A DNA stretch of 64,000 nt from Defluviitaleaceae bacterium (lineage in GTDB: Bacteria > Bacillota > Clostridia > Lachnospirales > WRBF01): contig WRBF01000001.1 in assembly GCA_009784685.1 (NCBI GenBank), positions 1-64,000 on the forward strand. The letters run 5' to 3'. Below, one piece after another: positions 60,707 through 64,000 of this stretch. How positions within the stretch are numbered: position 1 is the first letter of the stretch; each line of letters begins with the position of its first letter. The position numbers and the translations under genes are program-made. The notes under the pieces are model-generated. The model was given only the letters and a program-made list of their open reading frames with translations. It searched no databases and had not been told where the DNA came from.

Positions 60707-61333
60707 GTGGAAGCGCAAAGTAATATAATCAAGGATATGTTTGATCTAGTTAATAAAGTTTACGATGAAAGGCAAATATTAAACGAGATTTGCCTTGTTT
60801 TTTCTAGTGAATTTGATTGCTATGTTCTTGTGCTAGATAAAACAGATAAACCCTTATTTGAAAGCAAATGTAACTCTGCTGATCTAACCTCAGCAGATGA
60901 GATTTTTGCAAAGTTAACATCTGGACTTGACAACATTGGGTCTATTATAATTAAGCGGCAAAATGCTTTATTTAATAGCTGCGATAAGCAAGCTTTTTAT
61001 GCTCTTGCATCTTTAGTATCATTACTGATAAGATTCTCTAATGAACAAAGTGAAAAAAATATCAGACGTGTAAAAGCTGCGGTTGGCTCTCTTTCATATT
61101 CAGAGCTGACTGCAGCTTTGCATGTATTCGATTTATTAGAAGGCAAAAGCGGTCATTTTATATCAAGTAACGTTTCAAAAGAAAAGGGAGTTGCAAAATC
61201 TGCAATAGTTAATTGTTTAAGAAAACTTGAGAGCGCAGGACTTATTGAAGTGCGGTCGCTTGGTGTAAAAGGTACTCATGTTCAAGTGTTAAATGATGCT
61301 CTTGCAGATGAACTTGGGAAATTTAAAAGATGA
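60707..61333 (+). CDS. codY: CodY-like global regulator with a shortened N-terminal domain
   Basis: The C-terminal winged helix is clearly CodY (SYSELTAALHVFDLLEGKSGHFISSNVSKEKGVAKSAIVNCLRKLESAGLIEVRSLGVKGTHVQVLNDAL), as is the place after topA. The whole protein is 208 aa, whereas Bacillus-type CodY is near 259; the missing residues come from the N-terminal GAF domain that binds branched-chain amino acids. Isoleucine sensing is therefore uncertain. It starts at GTG, with GAGGAG at the end of topA, so it is probably co-transcribed. Confidence 0.85.
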   Translation: MEAQSNIIKDMFDLVNKVYDERQILNEICLVFSSEFDCYVLVLDKTDKPLFESKCNSADLTSADEIFAKLTSGLDNIGSIIIKRQNALFNSCDKQAFYALASLVSLLIRFSNEQSEKNIRRVKAAVGSLSYSELTAALHVFDLLEGKSGHFISSNVSKEKGVAKSAIVNCLRKLESAGLIEVRSLGVKGTHVQVLNDALADELGKFKR

Positions 61334-61424
61334 GCGTTTCAGTATAGTGGGAACATACCCTAGATGCGCCAAAAGAAGCAATAATGATTTTCATATCAGC
61401 TTGATACACAATAACGACTTTTAT

Positions 61425-61453
61425 TTGATTTTACATCCCCTTAGTGATATAAT
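61425..61453 (+). promoter_or_regulatory. Promoter of rplI-dnaB-dgt
   Basis: TTGATT (61425-61430), 17-nt spacer, TATAAT (61448-61453), 33 nt before the rplI start. It separates this unit from dprA-topA-codY. Confidence 0.75.
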
Positions 61454-61486
61454 CGGATAGATTATTTATGAAAGGGGCTTTTTATT

Positions 61487-61933
61487 ATGCAAGTAATTCT
61501 TCTCCAAGATATTAAAAACGTAGGAAAAAAAGGACAACTTCTTGAGGCAGCAGATGGATATGCAAGAAATTATCTTATCCCAAGGAAAATGGCAGTAGAA
61601 GCTACAAAAGGAAATGTAAACGAGCTTGAAGCAAAAAACAAAGCTTTAGTTGCAAAAGCCGAAAAAGAGCTTGAAAACGCAAAAGAATTTGCGGCAAGCC
61701 TTAACGAAAAGAAAATCAATATCAAGGTTAAAATGGGTGAAAACGGTAAACTGTTCGGGTCGGTTACAAACAAAGAAATCGCACAGGCACTTTTGGATCA
61801 AATTGGGGTTTCGATTGATAAAAAGAAAATTGTCTTAAATGAACCTATTAAAACCGTAGGCGAAAAAGACGTAGAAATTAAAGTTATGCATGATGTTTCG
61901 GCTAAAATAATCGTTAATGTTATCGAGGCATAA
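61487..61933 (+). CDS. rplI: 50S ribosomal protein L9
   Basis: The 148-aa protein has the L9 N-terminal fold MQVILLQDIKNVGKKGQLLEAADGYARNYLIPRKMAVEAT, the long connecting helix and the C-terminal domain (VKMGENGKLFGSVTNKEIAQAL). AAAGGGG precedes the ATG. Two bases separate it from dnaB, and the three genes rplI-dnaB-dgt share one transcript. Confidence 0.98.
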   Translation: MQVILLQDIKNVGKKGQLLEAADGYARNYLIPRKMAVEATKGNVNELEAKNKALVAKAEKELENAKEFAASLNEKKINIKVKMGENGKLFGSVTNKEIAQALLDQIGVSIDKKKIVLNEPIKTVGEKDVEIKVMHDVSAKIIVNVIEA

Positions 61934-61935
61934 TT

Positions 61936-63330
61936 ATGGAGTTTGATAATTCAGCGGCTTGGGATAATGACTTTAGTCATGGACATTCAGATCAGCAGCA
62001 GTTATATCAAGACATTAAGCATGTTCCGCCAAATGATCAAGAAGCGGAACAGGCTGTTTTAAGCTGCATGCTTTTCGATCGGGATTCGATTGCTGCCGCT
62101 TATGAGCTTATATCATCAGATGATTTTTACCGCCCTGACAATGCGGCTGTTTATGATGCAATGATAGAATTGTTTATGAAAAACATCCCTGTAGATGCTA
62201 TCACGCTTAAAAACAAACTGGCAGAAAACGGCGTTCTTGATGTAGTTGGTGGAATTGAATATATATCCTATTTAGTCGGGAATTACTATAGCTCTTCAAA
62301 TGTTGCACAATATATAAAAATTGTCGAAGAGCGGTCAACTCTTCGCAGACTTATAAAAGCAGGAAGCAACATTGCAAGCGCAGGTTATGAAGGGAAAGAA
62401 TCTGTCGAGAACATACTGGCTGATGCTGAGAAAACAATATTTAACATCGCTCAAAAAAGAAACACGACGGATTTTTCACATATTGAAGCTGTGCTTCAAG
62501 GTTCTATAAGCCGGATTGAAGAAATCTATTCTTCAAAGGGTAAACTGACCGGAATTGCTACAGGCTTTCATGATTTTGACCATTACACAGCAGGACTTCA
62601 ACGTTCTGATCTTGTTTTAGTTGCCGCACGCCCTTCAATGGGTAAAACAGCGTTTGCTCTTAATATGGCGCAGTATGCCGCTGTACGTCAAAATATGCCT
62701 GTTTGTATTTTCAGTCTGGAGATGTCAAAAGAACAGCTTGCAACAAGGCTTTTATGTGCTGAAGCTATGATTGACTCTCAAAAGCTTCGAAATGGTGATT
62801 TAGCAGATGATGATTGGGATAATATCTTTAAAGCAGTTGAATCGTTATCAAGGGCACCGCTTTATATAGATGATACACCGGGTATTACCGTTAATGAGCT
62901 TCGTGCGAAGTGCCGTAAAATGAAGCTTGAAAAAGGTCTTGACCTCGTAATGGTTGACTATTTACAGCTTATGTCAGGCGGAAGCAGATCAAACTCACGC
63001 CAAGAAGAAATTTCTGAAATTTCACGATCTTTAAAAGCTGTAGCAAGGGAAATAAACGCACCTCTTATAGCACTTTCACAGTTGAGCCGTGCTTGTGAAT
63101 CACGTGCGGATCACCGCCCGATGCTTTCAGATTTAAGAGAGTCAGGGGCAATTGAGCAGGATGCTGATATTGTTACGTTTTTGTATAGAGATGAATATTA
63201 TAACCCGGAAAATGATGACTCTCGTGGCAAGGCTGAATTAATTATCGCTAAGCAGCGTAACGGCCCAACGGGAACTGTACATCTTACTTGGCTTCCGCAT
63301 TATACAAAGTTTGGAAGTGCTGCAAAATGA
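61936..63330 (+). CDS. dnaB: Replicative DNA helicase DnaB
   Basis: Hexameric helicase at the replication fork (DnaC in Bacillus naming). The N-terminal domain ([22 protein letters not shown]) joins through a linker to the RecA-like motor: Walker [50 protein letters not shown] and [14 protein letters not shown]. 464 aa, normal length, no intein. The next gene starts inside its stop codon (ATGA). Confidence 0.98.
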   Translation: MEFDNSAAWDNDFSHGHSDQQQLYQDIKHVPPNDQEAEQAVLSCMLFDRDSIAAAYELISSDDFYRPDNAAVYDAMIELFMKNIPVDAITLKNKLAENGVLDVVGGIEYISYLVGNYYSSSNVAQYIKIVEERSTLRRLIKAGSNIASAGYEGKESVENILADAEKTIFNIAQKRNTTDFSHIEAVLQGSISRIEEIYSSKGKLTGIATGFHDFDHYTAGLQRSDLVLVAARPSMGKTAFALNMAQYAAVRQNMPVCIFSLEMSKEQLATRLLCAEAMIDSQKLRNGDLADDDWDNIFKAVESLSRAPLYIDDTPGITVNELRAKCRKMKLEKGLDLVMVDYLQLMSGGSRSNSRQEEISEISRSLKAVAREINAPLIALSQLSRACESRADHRPMLSDLRESGAIEQDADIVTFLYRDEYYNPENDDSRGKAELIIAKQRNGPTGTVHLTWLPHYTKFGSAAK

Positions 63331-64000
63331 TTACTATACGTAAACGAACCGAAAATTATGAGACAGAAAATTTATCCGAATATGCTGCTAAAAGTTCTGA
63401 AACTAAAGGACGTAAAAAACCATGTGATAAATGTGATGTTAGAACGGATTTTCAGCGTGACCGAGACCGTATAACACACTCTAAAGCGTTTCGCCGCCTT
63501 ATGCATAAAACACAGGTTTTTATATTTCCTGACAGTGACCACTGCCGCACAAGATTGACTCATACGATAGAAGTTTCACAAATATCACGTGCAATTTCAC
63601 GTGCGCTTAGGTTAAATGATGATTTAACAGAAGCGATAGCACTTGGACATGATTTAGGACATACCCCTTTTGGGCATATAGGCGAGAACGTTCTTGCTAA
63701 GTTAAATCCTTATGGCTTTGAGCATAATTCACAAAGCGTAAGGATATTAGAATATCTTGAAAACGGAGGTAAAGGGTTAAACCTTACTGCTGAAGTGCTT
63801 GACGGCATTTTTAACCATCGCTCTAAGCTTGAACCTAAAACACTTGAAGGTAAAGTTGTACAGCTTTCAGATAAAATTGCATATGTAAATCATGATATTG
63901 ATGATGCTGTTCGCGCAGGTCTTATTAAAATGCCTGATTTGCCTAAAAGTTGTATTGATATACTGGGGGACACAGCAAGCGACCGCATAAATACGCTTAT
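63327..64000 (+). CDS. dgt: Deoxyguanosinetriphosphate triphosphohydrolase-like protein (partial)
   Basis: Not in the ORF track because it runs off the window. The ATG at 63327 overlaps the dnaB stop by 4 nt, and the frame stays open to 64000 (224 codons). The HD-domain motifs are clear: [46 protein letters not shown] and [13 protein letters not shown]. Members hydrolyse dNTPs to nucleosides and triphosphate, or act on related nucleotides. In Firmicutes dgt often precedes dnaG and the main sigma factor, which would lie to the right. Confidence 0.93.
   Translation, partial: MITIRKRTENYETENLSEYAAKSSETKGRKKPCDKCDVRTDFQRDRDRITHSKAFRRLMHKTQVFIFPDSDHCRTRLTHTIEVSQISRAISRALRLNDDLTEAIALGHDLGHTPFGHIGENVLAKLNPYGFEHNSQSVRILEYLENGGKGLNLTAEVLDGIFNHRSKLEPKTLEGKVVQLSDKIAYVNHDIDDAVRAGLIKMPDLPKSCIDILGDTASDRINTL

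Overview
The window looks like a chromosomal segment of an anaerobic, low-G+C Gram-positive bacterium of the class Clostridia. The evidence is A+T-rich codon use, strong AGGAGG-type ribosome binding sites, frequent TTG starts, and typical Firmicute neighbourhoods: mutS-mutL-miaA, yifB/dprA-topA-codY, rplI-dnaB-dgt and iscR-nifS-nifU-mnmA. Genus cannot be fixed from the sequence. A stand-alone PduL plus butyrate kinase, a ferredoxin-type aldo/keto reductase and a selenocysteine-containing glutaredoxin fit an anaerobic fermenter that decodes UGA as selenocysteine. No rRNA, tRNA, CRISPR array, insertion sequence or prophage was recognised.

Layout. 1-0.3 kb: a dense set of nested inverted repeats, probably an interspersed structured element. 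0.3-3.6 kb: two paralogous exported proteins, one a lipoprotein. 3.6-7.4 kb: DAHP synthase and the 5-oxoprolinase operon pxpABC (minus strand). 7.5-13 kb: RarD and OFA-type transporters, nadE, rqcH and small proteins. 13-18.8 kb (minus): a split yyaL, the nucleoside genes cdd-deoD-deoC, a beta-propeller-like protein and an orphan TIGR03915 protein. 19-22.2 kb (plus): iscR-nifS-nifU-mnmA. 22.3-24.5 kb: ftsQ/divIB and ftsZ. 24.6-29.3 kb (plus): metNIQ, a D-Ala-D-Ala carboxypeptidase, a small Cys/Gly-rich protein and the selenoprotein. 29.3-32.3 kb (minus): mscS, a response regulator without output domain, a histidine kinase and a small alarmone synthetase. 32.4-42.6 kb (minus): DUF2809, methionine gamma-lyase-like protein, miaA, mutL, mutS, a YlbF-type protein, miaB, GNAT and flavin reductase. 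42.6-50.7 kb: an uncharacterised 533-aa protein divergent from an XRE regulator, HIT, Fe-S aldo/keto reductase, two GNATs, pduL-buk and tyrS. 51-57.2 kb: an unknown 286-aa protein, SRP RNA, deoB, a coiled-coil protein, purE-purK and yifB. 57.4-64 kb (plus): dprA-topA-codY and rplI-dnaB-dgt (cut by the window end).

How genes work together. DeoC, DeoD, Cdd and the distant DeoB form a (deoxy)nucleoside catabolic route. IscR, NifS, NifU and MnmA link Fe-S and sulfur supply to tRNA thiolation. MiaA and MiaB carry out successive modifications of A37 in tRNA, and the YlbF-type gene beside miaB fits the known RicAFT-MiaB link. PduL and Buk together can turn an acyl-CoA into acid plus ATP. MscS, a two-component pair and an alarmone synthetase form one envelope or osmotic-stress-like operon.

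Most notable observations: (1) a selenoprotein gene hidden by an in-frame UGA, with a well-formed bacterial SECIS hairpin; (2) the multi-hairpin repeat at the left edge; (3) yyaL split by a 17-bp insertion that creates an ATGA stop/start overlap; (4) a two-component operon whose OmpR-type regulator has lost its DNA-binding domain; (5) leaders that bury the ribosome binding site in inverted repeats; (6) two matching 18-bp operator-like palindromes before the XRE gene; (7) a compensated base-pair change under the GGAA tetraloop of the SRP RNA.
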